A stretch of DNA of 64,000 nucleotides, from contig MU004184.1 of assembly GCA_010093605.1 (NCBI GenBank), positions 1,073,897 through 1,137,896 on the forward strand. Direction: 5' to 3'. Source of the stretch: Lophium mytilinum (taxonomy: Eukaryota; Ascomycota; Dothideomycetes; Mytilinidiales; Mytilinidiaceae). The notes below the pieces were generated by a model. It was not told where the DNA came from. It worked only from the letters and a program-made list of their open reading frames with translations, and made no database searches. Shown here piece after piece: positions 21,085-31,572 of the stretch (its first letter is position 1; the number at the start of each line of letters is the position of its first letter). Both the position numbers and the translations under genes were made by a program.

Positions 21085-21588
21085 TTACTCCATCACCCGA
21101 AAAAGTCCCCACATCTCCTCGCCAATCTCGCGCTTAGAGGCTACTGCTGAAGACACCTTCTCTTCCCCATTCGCTGGCGTAGTCGCAGAAATGATGAGAT
21201 TCGCTGCCGTAATTGTATAAACGATGAGATATCCCACTACGCAAACACTCGTTATTAGCACATATAGATCCCTCTTCGCATCGCTCATCCTCTCCCCTAC
21301 TTCTTCGATTTTCTGGGTTGCGGGTTCTTGGTCTCTCTTTTGGTCTTCCCGCAGATCGGTGATGGCTTGAATGGGGCTGGAGTGGCGGTTTGCTTCCACG
21401 GTATGGCGTTCTGGGGAGGCTGGGTGGTGGGAAGGAGTCGAGTGCGGAGAGCTACTGTTGATGCGATGGTGCCGTGAGAGTGTCGTTGTGGGGAGCGGGG
21501 TGTTGAAGTGAAGTGGGTTGGTAGAAGTTGAGGGTTTGGAGGTTCGGGTGCGGAAGAGGCGGAGAGCTGATAGTGCGTTTCGCGACAT
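21085..21588 (-). CDS. Small protein with mitochondrial-type presequence and one membrane helix
   Basis: A single-exon 167-aa frame. The N-terminus MSRNALSALRLFRTRTSK is basic, amphipathic and free of acidic residues, like a mitochondrial targeting sequence. A Ser/Pro/His-rich linker follows, then a charged, probably coiled segment (ITDLREDQKRDQEPATQKIE) and one membrane helix (VLITSVCVVGYLIVYTITAA). The family is not recognised. Architecture resembles the proteins at 22110 and 61512: presequence or hydrophobic start, charged helix, membrane helix near the C-terminus. The call rests on composition only. Confidence 0.5.
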   Translation of the reverse strand: MSRNALSALRLFRTRTSKPSTSTNPLHFNTPLPTTTLSRHHRINSSSPHSTPSHHPASPERHTVEANRHSSPIQAITDLREDQKRDQEPATQKIEEVGERMSDAKRDLYVLITSVCVVGYLIVYTITAANLIISATTPANGEEKVSSAVASKREIGEEMWGLFRVME

Positions 21589-22109
21589 GGTTGGAGGGAT
21601 GTTGAGTTGCTTCGGTCTTGTCGGTGTTGGAGCTACAGGCTGTCTAGGTTAGAGATGGAAGATGAGACGGAAGCTTTGAGGTTTAAGTAGAGCTAGAGAA
21701 ATAGGATGGCGTGGTGGCTATTGTGACAGAACCATGGACGCAGTCCTTTTATATCCTTGGTAGAGCTGCGATTTTGTGTCATCAGCTGTCATCTAACTCC
21801 CACTCTTGTTTTCTAAGCCACTTCAATTGATTTTCTCTCCAAGCACCATCGCCATGCCCATGCCAGCTCGATCATTTCACTTAGTTGTAGCTACTGGTGG
21901 ATTTCTTCCGAGTCTAGCTAGACAAGGTTCTTTCCTCCACGAGTGCTTAGAGGAGCACTGCGAGGTATCCAGTAGATCAATACAATGCGATGCCTCGTTG
22001 TGATTATCAATCCACCGCAGTAGCGTAAGTAGTGGGAGTTGTGATTGAGTAGAGATTCACTCCAATTTCGTCATCCTAGAGAGTCCTCCACCTTTTCCTT
22101 TCCCATAAT
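21589..22109. other. Intergenic region
   Basis: A 521-bp stretch with the promoter of the 21588 gene on the minus strand and the 3' end of the next one. Nothing else supported. Confidence 0.4.
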
Positions 22110-22415
22110 TTAATGCTCTCGAAGCTGGGAAGCCACAAATGTAGATGCAACCGCTGCGCAGATTACGACTGTAAATAGTATCCCGCTGCTGTCATGACTT
22201 TGCTCCGCCTTAGACCTCTCCAGCTTTTCGACCCTACCCTCCAGCCTGTCGACGGCTAGTTCTGGTTCAAACTCGGTTTCTTTATACCGTCTCTTCAGTT
22301 CGTCGAGCTGCACTTGCAAGGCGTATACTTTAGAGCTGTCTATGGTTGTGCTGGTAATTAGATATTGGAACAGGAGCGAGATTATAAACGTTAATTGTCG
22401 TGAAGTACTAACCAT
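22110..22415 (-). CDS. Small coiled-coil membrane protein, hypothetical
   Basis: A 101-aa frame from ATG 22415. A hydrophobic segment at residues 8-21 (LTFIISLLFQYLIT) is followed by a charged helix with heptad-like spacing (LQVQLDELKRRYKETE, AVDRLEGRVEKLERSK) and a C-terminal membrane helix (GILFTVVICAAVASTFVASQ). The first bases after the ATG read GTTAGT, and an ATTACCAG acceptor lies 62 nt on, so the 5' part may instead be an intron and the true start elsewhere. No family recognised. Confidence 0.4.
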   Translation of the reverse strand: MVSTSRQLTFIISLLFQYLITSTTIDSSKVYALQVQLDELKRRYKETEFEPELAVDRLEGRVEKLERSKAEQSHDSSGILFTVVICAAVASTFVASQLREH

Positions 22416-22924
22416 GAGCAATCGAAGTGAATTTACGTGATGATGGGACGCCAGTCTTTGTCGCGAAGCGCGGTCCTAGAACTCTGGAGGAGCTGCAATG
22501 TGGAGATTATGGAACATCGACAATGGCATGCGTGATGGCATATTGGCGGTAACGGTAACGTTTCGTCGTTGCTGGCTTTGAAAATGAAAGAAGGGGAGAG
22601 AGAGAATGTGCGTGGATTGATGAAGTTTGTGCCTGAGTTGGGTTGGAACCACGGGTGAATGGCTACTGGATCCTTGGTTGACTTATGACTCCCGCCATTA
22701 TCATCTGCCACCTGATTCCCACACCTCTTGAATAAATCTCTTTAAATGGTCTGCTCGGCAGAAACATCCAGTATAAGGGACCTTTTCTTTGGTGGGCGAT
22801 TAGAGGCTCTCTACTTTTTGTAAGCTTAGCAGGCCCAGAGTTACCTTGAAGGGGAGGGTTATTTGGGCCAGATCGACAGGTGAAGTGGAGATTTCTAGGG
22901 GAAGGGGATTACATACAAGCCTTC
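22416..22924. other. Intergenic region
   Basis: A 509-bp stretch. An open frame of 92 codons (22433..22711, minus strand, starting MADDNGGSHKS) lies here but shows no domain and could be an unrelated frame or an upstream exon; I do not call it. Confidence 0.35.
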
Positions 22925-24268
22925 TCACAGCGTGAGCGTATCATAGACAGCTTTCCGGATATTGTCCGCCATGGTTCCAAATCCCAACGTCTTGGGATGG
23001 AAAGTCTTCATGATTCTACCACGCGTAAGCTGACCGAAATTCGTCTCTGGTGAAGCAATGTACTCACATCCCCGGCCGGTCTGGGGCGGAACCACCCCCC
23101 TCCGTAGTTATGTTGTTATCCGGATACTTCTTAACCCAGGCATCTATGTCTTTCTGCACGGGCAATTGGCGCTTGAAGGCTCAACCCAAAGATCGTTCCA
23201 TGGAGGTCGGGGAGGAAGGTAGATCCATGTCTTGCCTCCGGTGTATGTATCGTCCCATTGATCGGTAATGTCATGATCGTTCTCGCAAAAGCGGTGTCCA
23301 TTGAAACAGTCGCTTATCTCAACGAAATGCACACTTTTACCATCGTGGTTCTGTTTCCTGAACTGTTGTACGTCTTTGATGATTTTTTGCTTGAGAAGCT
23401 CAGCAAGGTCGTTGATGTCGTGGCGAAGGAGAGCGGTGAGTTTTGGGCGGCACCAGAACATACCGAAGCTTTCCTCGTCACACCAGTTCGGATCAATGTT
23501 GAAAGGATGAGCGTAGCTGGAGACGCTTGATGTTAGTGTTGATGACCGCGGGGTTACAAAGGAGACCTTTTTGGTCTCGTTAGTGATTGGGGACTTAAAT
23601 GGAGGATACTGACTTGGTGGCATATAGTTGAAACGATCCATGCTTCTCCTTCCCTATCTTCATGACCTTACCCAGCACATCTACATATCTCGCTAGAAAA
23701 TTCTCTTCGTTGTTCAATGCGTCCCTAGACTCGACCATTTTTTGATAGCACTCGCTAGCAGGGTCGGGGTATTCGGGGCTGCACCTGGTCTGCTGCGGAT
23801 CTGGCACGAAGACACAAGCTGTTACTAAGGGGTCCCAACCACATGCATTCCCCCCCACCCTAAGCTGTTATTAGCGTACTTAACAATGGGAAGGTGCAGA
23901 GCATACGTCATGGTCGCGAAAAGGGTACCATCATCCATCTCCGAAGCTTGGCCCTCCATGTGTTCGAAATTAACTCCCGAACAAGCTGGCCAATTGAAAA
24001 CTTGATCCTTAACGGGTAAGAAAGTATCGTTCTGTGACAGCTGGTATGCGTAGGCCTCTTTTGACCGTCTACATTGGATCACCTTGTCGTGATCATCATC
24101 ATAAACGATTTCTTTGAACCAGGTCACCCCTGAAGCCCACGAGTCACCCAAAGATGCCCATTTCTTTGGAAAGATTATGGCGGGACTGATGAGGCCACCG
24201 ATGGGAGTGCCAAGGATCACAGGAACTAATATAGTTGCTCCCACGGATAGAAGAAGAGAAGCTTTCAT
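22925..24268 (-). CDS. Secreted SGNH/GDSL-type hydrolase (4 exons, model partly inferred)
   Basis: Exons 24268..23907, 23859..23610, 23566..23186 and 23080..22925 sum to 1149 nt, giving 382 aa. An N-terminal signal peptide (MKASLLLSVGATILVPVILG) precedes block I, ASLGDSWASG, with the nucleophile Ser near residue 44. The late block VHFVEISDCFNGHRFCE is typical of fungal SGNH esterases. The C-terminal FHPKTLGFGTMADNI supplies the catalytic His. The usual Asp three residues before that His is Lys here, so the acid may come from elsewhere. Several Cys pairs fit an extracellular enzyme. The first intron (GTATGC donor, GCTAAT branch) is solid. The second (GTATCC) and third (GTTGAG donor, about 105 nt) were chosen because they restore frame; the third is the weakest. 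Substrate unknown, probably an ester. Confidence 0.72.
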
Positions 24269-25143
24269 TGCGTTTGTGAGCTCAAACAGAGACAAAATTT
24301 GGGGAGAGTTGCGAGATAAGAGACGACTAGAATTACAAGAGAGGAGGAGTGAGAGATGGATGTAACAACAAAAGAGAAACGGTAAAGAGCTCTGCTGGGA
24401 GATGCAGTCGTAATCAACTACTTATAGGTAGACCATACATGAATTGGGAATACCAGAAGACAGATTTGAGGCGTGGAAGAGCAGGTCAGGTGGCCCGTGG
24501 GCATAGTTCAAGACGCTCAGTCTTGAGGGAAACTTTGAGATACTTCATCAGTTTCAAGTTATTGAAACGTGGCCCTTCAGCCTCGATGGGCTGGTCCAAA
24601 GCCACCGGCGAAGTGATTGAAGGATCAAGAAGGAGCGAGGAGAGTGACGAGGAGGATGTGGAGCGATTTGACCGGGTTGGGAGAGAAGTAATTAGTATGG
24701 TCGTCCATCGTTTTAGGATCGAAACTGCGCCATCATGGCGTCAATCGAGAGCCGACCATTAGACTAAAAAGGATTTTGTACATGATCCGAGTCGTCGAGG
24801 ATTCGAGGGCCGTGACGATGAAAAGTTGGTGGCAAGGTGCTCAAGACCTGAAGGATCACTGCCTTCCTACGCTCAGGAACAAGATGTATCTTGGTGGCGA
24901 ATAGAAAGCGTAATTAGAGAAGAAAAGCCATTTATAAGAATTGATGCGCGTTCACTCCTTCTGGCACTACACAAAACCCGGCGACGAGAAGCGCAGGAAA
25001 AACGTTAGTGATCGAATAGAAATAAAACTATTCACATACTCGGGGGTGTATCATGTAAAGACTGAGTGGTTGGAAGATGTGTTAAGGCGACGCCAGAGAG
25101 TCGGAACAAAAGAGAAGTGCTCTGGATTTTCCTCCCTGGCTCA
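24269..25143. other. Intergenic region
   Basis: An 875-bp stretch containing the promoter of the SGNH gene and the 3' end of the Hsp70-like gene. A 137-codon plus-strand frame (24349..24762) has no recognisable domain and is not called. Confidence 0.4.
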
Positions 25144-26422
25144 TCACCTGTTCTTGCAATAGGTCCTCTGAGACATACTTAATTTCTGAGGACCGCAAAG
25201 TGACAAGCTTCGATAGGCATGTTCTGCAGCACCATTGGCGGCTACGAAGATTGGATAGTCGGAGTAAAACACCGCATCATCGGACCCATCGCGTCTTAGC
25301 AGATCATAGACCTCTCGCACAAACCGCTCGTTCAGAGCACTCTCTCCTTGCAGAATAACCTTGTCGATGGGGTCCGGGAGCTGCCTCTGTATGACGAACC
25401 GGATTTGTGTGCGAATCTTGTTCCAGTACACTTCTGCTGTTGGCTCAGTGGCGGGGATACTGTCAGATCCAACATCGAAATCGACTGTATAGGTATCCCA
25501 TCGAAGATCTGCGCACTTGGACCAGTCGTACGAGTTGGAAAGCCTTCCTGCGTGGACTTGCAGGCCTTTTCTGGAATAAAACAGAGACAGAACCGTTAAC
25601 CAAGGCATAGGGTGCATCTCTTTGTGGCACTCATCGACATCGGTGAAGTTTTGGCAAAGACCAAGGCCAATTCCAGCATATGCAGACCATAGCTCAAACT
25701 GCACAGGACATCCCTGACAAACTTCAACGTATTCAAGACCGACGTACTCCAAAGCATCTTCCATGTCTTCGTGGTACAGTGCGCGCAATTCAGGCCTTGT
25801 GGTCACGACATGCTTGATTTCATGGCCAAGTTTCTGTTCGGTTGCGTAGCGGAGCTGTCGAATCATGCGGCCGATGTAGCCGACTTCTGGACTTGCCGGT
25901 AGGCCTAGCTTTTTTCGGAAACGGCGCAGCGCCATTCGGCGCCAGTCCAATAGGGGGCCCATTATCTGGTCGCAGTATGGTGTACTGAGGAAATTTGATC
26001 AGCTTTGGAGGAAAAAGTTAAGGGATATACAGACTGCAGATGTCGTGAAGACATTAAAGACATATAATCCATATTCCTCACATAATCTGGTGTACCATCT
26101 ATTTTGGCGACAGGCTCGTAGGAGCCATTGGCCCATCGAATAACGGCGGTTCTGGTTAGGTTAGAGACGCCATTGAGTTGCTCTAGATCATCAAAATAAC
26201 GACTCAGCACTACATCTTACACTGCTAGACTTACCCGTATGAAAGGGAGATGTCGAAGCCGACAGAGTACGGTAAAACATCGCAATCGGCCTCAGAAGGC
26301 TCGTATGTCAAAGGAATCTCAGAAGCTATTCTGGAGCCTATTGAGCTTACAACAAGTAAAGCAAAGACGGCAATGGCCTTAACAGAGAATGGGGTTGATG
26401 TGGTGAGCCACAGGGACGACAT
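25144..26422 (-). CDS. Secretory-route Hsp70/actin-like ATPase domain protein (3 exons)
   Basis: Exons 26422..26235, 26151..26031 and 25965..25144 give 376 aa. An N-terminal signal or anchor (VKAIAVFALLVVSSIG, residues 15-30) is followed by the phosphate-1-like motif YSVGFDISLSYG (compare IGIDLGTTYS of Hsp70). The first intron (GTAAGT, TAACCTAACCAG) joins this to TAVIRWANGSYEPVAKIDGT, the second strand pair of the ATPase fold. Near the end VILQGESALNERFVREV and PIFVAANGAAEHAY correspond to the adenosine-binding and final helices. No clear phosphate-2 loop (DxGGGT) and no substrate-binding domain are seen, so ATPase activity is doubtful. Clustered Cys (VCQGCP..GLCQN..DECHKE) suggest disulfides in the secretory pathway. 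Such divergent proteins occur in multicopy families in plant-associated ascomycetes; function is unknown. The second intron donor (GTATAT) is inferred. Confidence 0.65.
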
Positions 26423-27242
26423 GATCCAAAGTTGCTATCGAGATCAAGCAAGATGAGCGTTTCCTGGATGAGTCTTGAACGAGGATAACCAGCACATGCC
26501 CACCGAGCATACGTGGAAGTGTCAGTGGGTTGTCCTTCGCCGTATACGCCGCGAGGCTAAGTCTGAAGTACGTGCCGCATTGCTGTCTGCTTGGAACATA
26601 ATCGTTACTCGCCGCAATCGTGCAGAGGATCCGAGACACGCCAACGCAGTGGCACAGCAGCGTCAGAATTTCAGCAACAGGGACTGCGCAGGGTGCTGCA
26701 AGTTTCGGAGACCTTGGAGCTTTGTTGCTGCCGATATTACAAAGCATCAGGTGGTGAAGGTATGGAATGAGCGTGGTCGAGAGATGATGGCTCCCTGGAA
26801 TACGCTTCCCCAAAACGGAAAGGTCGTATCATATAAAGGCGTAGAGCTAATCTTCGTCTCATCGCTTCCTTGTCTAGTTAGCGCCGTATCGCTCCTTCGT
26901 AAGCAAAATCACATCCCTCTGCCGTGCCTTCGACACTCCTGTGGCTCTAGAAGATAGTGATATTCACGAGGCTGTATCTACGGAAGCGCCGGAGGACTCT
27001 CTTCGTTGCTAAATATCATGGACGCCACGGCAGCTAGGTACTTTAGAGTCCATTTAAGCCCATTATACAGACACCCGTCTCCCTTTCTTCAGCCAGGCTG
27101 TGGCATTGCACTGCCTTCTCTTGGCATCCACCTCTTTTCTCTTGGGCTCGAACAGGCTCCAAAACTTCTTAGACCCCATGAATCTCCGTTGCCTCTTCCT
27201 CTGCTCCTGTGGGATTCAACCGCAGTTCATCCTCCGTTCACA
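26423..27242. other. Intergenic region
   Basis: Divergent upstream region of the Hsp70-like gene and the 27243 gene. Overlapping open frames of 144-160 codons on opposite strands at 26.4-27.0 kb have no recognisable domain and are not called. Confidence 0.4.
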
Positions 27243-27792
27243 ATGCGTTTCCTGTTTACTTTGCTCGGCTATGCCGGAATAGTATCATTAAACCTAACCC
27301 CTAACGTGTGGGTTAGAAGCTCCGAAGCTCCGAAGCTTCTCACCCTCTACGCTACCGACCCTAATAATGTACCCCAACTTCTCGAGTCCCACAATTTTCT
27401 AACGGGTCTTTACGGAGAACGATGGGTTTATGTCATGGACTGGCTCACTCCAGAAAGGGGACATAACAGATGCACTTCAAGACCACCCCAGTCTCAGTCT
27501 GGACAGGAAGATAGCAAAATCAAAACTTTCTCTCGTTAAACGCGATGATCCTTACTATATCGCTATCCCAAAAGATTCCGAAGATTACGCACAGACCAAG
27601 GCGACGCGAGAATTCCTGAACTCGGAGGTTAAGAACCCAAGCAAAGAGATTGTTGAGATTCACTTGCCTGGCACCGGCCACGTTATCGCCTGGGGTTGCT
27701 TACAATTAACCGGTGAAGCGAAGGTGGAGGTGGAAGGGTATATAGGTGTTGAGGCTCCCTTAGGCGATGACAGTGAAGTATGGGATGATTGA
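27243..27792 (+). CDS. Putative secreted protein with inhibitor I9/pro-domain-like region (intron unresolved)
   Basis: The first frame starts MRFLFTLLGYAGIVSL at ATG 27243, a plausible signal peptide, and runs to LYATDPNNVPQLLESH. A second frame, one base out, carries the rest: ITDALQDHPSLSLDRKIAKS, then DDPYYIAIPKDSEDYAQTKA and VIAWGCLQLTGEAKVEVEG to the stop at 27792. The two are probably joined by an intron; a phase-0 donor GTACCC near 27369 with the acceptor CTCCAG before AAAGGG would fit but is not proven. The second part resembles the small alpha-beta propeptide-like (I9) domains that precede or inhibit subtilisin-type proteases, with no protease domain present. This family link is weak. 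Alternatives are an orphan secreted protein or a decaying gene. Confidence 0.45.
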
Positions 27793-28137
27793 GCACTCAA
27801 AGTGCCACTAACCACGGAGATGGAGATACGGAAATGCAGGTGGAAAAACGAAGCGGTGGGCACGGAGGTCGACAGGGATATCTGAATCGTGGAGGATATT
27901 GATTGTTCGGGTCACCAGCATGTGGCAAGTACTGGGTTAGGCCTCATAGGTTTTCTTTCGCTCTTCAATGCTGCATGCGGTGCTGCATAGGAGAGTAGTT
28001 CATTAGCATGGATCTAAAGAAACCTGACTCGAGATATGGATGAATTGCTCGATACTATCACTGTTAACGTTTATTCCCAATGATACACCCCCTAAATCGA
28101 GATCTCCAGGATTCATCCATCCAGCCACAAAATCACC
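27793..28137. other. Short convergent intergenic region
   Basis: 345 bp between the 27243 gene and the O-methyltransferase stop; nothing supported. Confidence 0.4.
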
Positions 28138-28860
28138 TCATTTCACCACCGCAAACAAAAACCCATCATAATTCTTCTCCCCAACCGTCTGCAAGACAGT
28201 TGCATCCAGTCTAGGATCCTTACCCACATTCTCCACCACCCTCCTCCCACCCAACACCCTCTCATCCTCCGTCTTATCATTCGCCAACTCCCCCTTCCTC
28301 ACCACATTATCCACAATCAGGCACGCCCCGCTGCGGCTCATGCCCGCGGCAATATCCGCATACGCCCAATTGTTCTCCTTATCCGCATCGATGAACACGA
28401 GATCGAACTTCTCCCGCTTCCCAGCCTGCACCTCCGCCGCCAGCTTCGGCAGAACGTCGAGGCCCGCTCCAACCAACACCTCGGTACGCTCGCCCACGCC
28501 TGCTTTCTGGAGGCTCTCTTCCGCTACGGCCGCATGCGCGGGGCTGATCTCGATGGAGGTGACGCGGGTGGTGGGCGTGGCGGACGCGAGCCAGAGCGTT
28601 GAGTAGCCGCCGAGGGTGCCGACCTCGAGGACGCGTTGGGCGGATATGAGGCGAGCGGTCAGCATGAGATGCTTGCCTTGAGAAGCGGAGACGGCGATGT
28701 CGGGGAGGCCATTGGTCGACGAGTTGGTGAGGGTTGCGGTGAGGGAGGCGGGGGAGGGGATGGTGTTGTGGAGGTGGCTGGTTACGTATTTGTCGACGGC
28801 TGTCCAGCGAGCGTCGTGTTCGAAGGTTTGAGGGGTGTAGGGATCTTGAGGTGGGGCCAT
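28138..28860 (-). CDS. SAM-dependent O-methyltransferase, caffeoyl-CoA OMT family
   Basis: A single-exon 240-aa cation-dependent O-methyltransferase (Methyltransf_3). Motif I VLEVGTLGGYSTLWLA (about residues 70-85) binds the SAM nucleotide; TSIEISPAHA carries the acidic ribose-binding residue. FDLVFIDADKENN provides the metal-binding Asp residues, and CLIVDNVVRKGEL the DN pair of the metal site. C-terminal strand DGFLFAVVK is family-typical. The frame is open up to 29127 but without an upstream ATG; MAPPQDPYTPQTF at 28860 is the normal start for the family. The likely substrate is a catechol-type phenol, in detoxification or secondary metabolism. No biosynthetic backbone gene lies nearby, so a cluster role is not supported. 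Confidence 0.9.
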   Translation of the reverse strand: MAPPQDPYTPQTFEHDARWTAVDKYVTSHLHNTIPSPASLTATLTNSSTNGLPDIAVSASQGKHLMLTARLISAQRVLEVGTLGGYSTLWLASATPTTRVTSIEISPAHAAVAEESLQKAGVGERTEVLVGAGLDVLPKLAAEVQAGKREKFDLVFIDADKENNWAYADIAAGMSRSGACLIVDNVVRKGELANDKTEDERVLGGRRVVENVGKDPRLDATVLQTVGEKNYDGFLFAVVK

Positions 28861-30197
28861 GGTGGTGATGGTAGACTGGAGTAGCTGTATGTAGGAGAAA
28901 AGGAGGGCGAGTAGCAGTACCGCAGGGTGCCTAGTATAGGAGGATAAGGAGGAGCTATTCACACGAGGAGTGGCGTTCAGGGTATAGCTAGGGAAACGGA
29001 TCGTGGGAACTGTGTGAGTTATATATGTGAAGTCAGTCAGTAGGACCTGTAGGTGAGCTCCGAAGCGGCCTTTTAGCAGGCGGGCACATGTTTGAACAAA
29101 GAAGCTTGAGTCGGCCGCGGATAACAATAGTCGCTCAAGCCACCAGGACTGACGGCTGATGCATGCGTCAGAGGTTGGAATAGCCCCGGTTGGGTGTTCA
29201 TCATGAAAGTGGTTGAACGCGCAATTTGGGCGTGGGGGCCTGTCTTCCCCGCCGGCCGAGCAGCGCTATCACCGACGCGGCCTCCATTCACTGCTTTTTT
29301 CCTCCTACAATGACAATTATCTCCATCATCTCCATTAGGCTGGCCTCAATTCCGAGCCTCATGTTGCTCCGAGTGCTGCCTGGATGGATGCTCGGGCCCT
29401 CGGAGATAGTAAGATGCTCTCGCTGACACTTGAAGCAAATCTGTACTCTCCAATTCATGCTTCCTGTGGAATTCCTTGTCATCTGGCTGCGTACAATCCT
29501 CTTGTGCTGCTTTAAGAATTGCCTAGTTACGCTTCCACAGACCAGAGCGAGATTACGGGCTCCTGTTTTGATCAATGTAAACCCCTCATGGTACATACTT
29601 CGCACGGCGACATGCTCAAATCGGTTCGTGAAGATTGGCGCTCAATTGGATGGCAGAGATAGTACACGCATTTGCACATACTTGTGACGAGACGCTGTGT
29701 CTCCCTTTCCCTCTCTGTCAAATTGTCATTGGATCTCTTCTCGACGCTGATATCGACGGGATTGCTGCCAAGGGTCATTGAACAAACAAGAGCAGCTATC
29801 CGTTATTGAGGTACATGCTCATTACTGCACGCCCTGTGTTTCTTCCTTTCTTCACATTACAAGAGCACATATATGTCTTCTAGTTCAAGCGAACCATTCC
29901 AAACTACCAATGAGTGGGTTTGATTGATAGCGACTCATATCATCTGATGAACTTCTATTCTGTAAAAGGCCGAGATGACGGGTACTACGCTCTCAGCACT
30001 ACGGCCTGTAATCCCACATTGCGACCACGAGTTGCGGTGAATCATTTTTTAAGCTACTCATGGTTTCTTTCACGTATCTTGAGTTTGGTGGAAATAGACT
30101 TGTATCATGGTCTTGCCTGGTGAAGCATATAAGGCAGCGTGTTTTCGCAAACCACCTTCAGAGTCTCATTTATCTACAGCTGCCAATCTCCAGAGCC
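28861..30197. other. Intergenic region upstream of OMT and the secreted protein
   Basis: A 1.3-kb divergent region; short frames only, nothing supported. Confidence 0.4.
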
Positions 30198-30683
30198 ATG
30201 CTGATAACCACTCTAAACCTCGCCGTTTGCTTTGCGGCTATCGTGACCACGTCCATCGCTTTGCCTGCTGCGGACACGACCGCGCCAGACCCCCTCTACC
30301 CTTCAATCAACACAACTACGAACGACACGACAAGCAACCCAGCACCTATGGACGACTCCACCTGCTTCCCAGGCCATATGTACTGCGGCTACGACTTTGA
30401 CCGCTATAGTAAGTCACACTTCCCATGCCCTCATATATGTTGGCCTGACTCTTATCGTCCCAATTCTAAAGAGGAATATGTCACCTACATGCTGGTTCGC
30501 CTTTGCAAAGAACGAGATCTCTGTGATGACTCCGACACCTACAGCCTCTTGGAGCGCTCAATGTGGAAATGCCTAGACCCGAGCGACAACCCGTTTCCTT
30601 GGTTGAATCTTAAACTTGAAGCTGTGTGCGATCGAGCATGCGTATCTTACCCTGGGTGGACTGTTGCCTGTATTGGATACTGA
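30198..30683 (+). CDS. Small secreted cysteine-containing protein (2 exons)
   Basis: Exons 30198..30408 and 30472..30683 give 140 aa. The signal peptide MLITTLNLAVCFAAIVTTSIALPA is followed by a Thr/Asn-rich stretch with several N-glycosylation sequons, then the mature domain with CFPGHMYCGY, RLCKERDLCDD, WKCLDP, AVCDRACV and a final VACIGY. The intron of 63 nt (GTAAGT..CTAAAG) is in frame and stop-free; if retained it adds 21 residues including two Cys. Size, signal and Cys pattern fit an apoplastic effector-like protein; no known effector family recognised. Confidence 0.65.
   Translation: MLITTLNLAVCFAAIVTTSIALPAADTTAPDPLYPSINTTTNDTTSNPAPMDDSTCFPGHMYCGYDFDRYSKSHFPCPHICWPDSYRPNSKEEYVTYMLVRLCKERDLCDDSDTYSLLERSMWKCLDPSDNPFPWLNLKLEAVCDRACVSYPGWTVACIGY
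30409..30471 (+). other. 63-nt in-frame stop-free intron of the secreted protein gene
   Basis: GTAAGT donor after codon TAT A, acceptor CTAAAG before AGGAATATG. Reading through would add HFPCPHICWP-type sequence and change the Cys count. Confidence 0.65.
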
Positions 30684-31572
30684 AGGATTTTGGTAGCACC
30701 AATGGCAGTGTTGGAGTGGGTATGGCGTAGGTAAAATGGTGGTATCAGCGATGGTTTGATCTGGATGCTTTCTTGAGGTTCCCGGACAGATTAGTTCTCT
30801 GGAGTGCTTCCAAAGCCGTGAACTCCATATGCTGAACTGATACCTAGATGTTACATGTTCGATATGCTTCATAAAATACAGTTCACCTTGAGCCCTACCT
30901 TGATCCCCCCTTGAACATGTACCCATCCCAGGATGAGGATTAGCAACAACAAGACTGGCAAAGTAAATAGATTCGGAAACAAGGGCTTCAAGACATGCAA
31001 TTCGCCTTTGGCTGGGACTTTGACATATTTTGTGGTGATACATCTCCTATACCAGAGCTTCGATGGGGAGATCAGTGTGCTAATTGACTTGCGCGAGATA
31101 TTCAGGTTCAGGTAAGAGTGGAATGAGCGCATCTGTCAAATGATATCTAAAGCTGACTGGAACATAGGAAATATACAAAGGAGGGCCGAAAATTCGGAAC
31201 CTATTAAGAAAAGACGAGAAAGTAGCGAGAGTGTAGACCAGCAAAGCACGTGTAGCACTAGAGACGTTGCTAGGTTGAACAGCCAGTGTCAATCGGGCGC
31301 CTGAAAAGGGAAAAACTCAATGAAAACCTTGGGGAAGAACGTCGAAGAAGATGTTGCGAGATCGGGGGTACTTGGTACGCAGCGTTGCAAAATGGAGTAT
31401 GAACGCTAAGTCTTAACGATAGGACCTGCTGTTCTTGACGCTAGATGCGGGGCAAGCGATAGAAAAACTTTTAAACGGCAACGAATGAGCCGAAAATACG
31501 GGAGAGAACATCATCAAGATGGGAGGACCGAAGATGCGCTTGGCGGGCGGAAGTGGAGGTCGACGAGGCTGC
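30684..31572. other. Intergenic region
   Basis: 889 bp between convergent genes; only short frames, nothing supported. Confidence 0.4.

Noticed and set aside
24349-24762. 137-codon plus-strand frame
   Set aside because: Arg/Glu/Ser-biased, no domain, overlaps the promoter of the SGNH gene.
26379-26957. Opposed 144- and 160-codon frames
   Set aside because: They overlap each other antisense, have no signal or domain, and lie between divergent genes.
28861-29127. N-terminal extension of the O-methyltransferase
   Set aside because: Open frame but no ATG at its head; MAPPQDP at 28860 is the family-like start.
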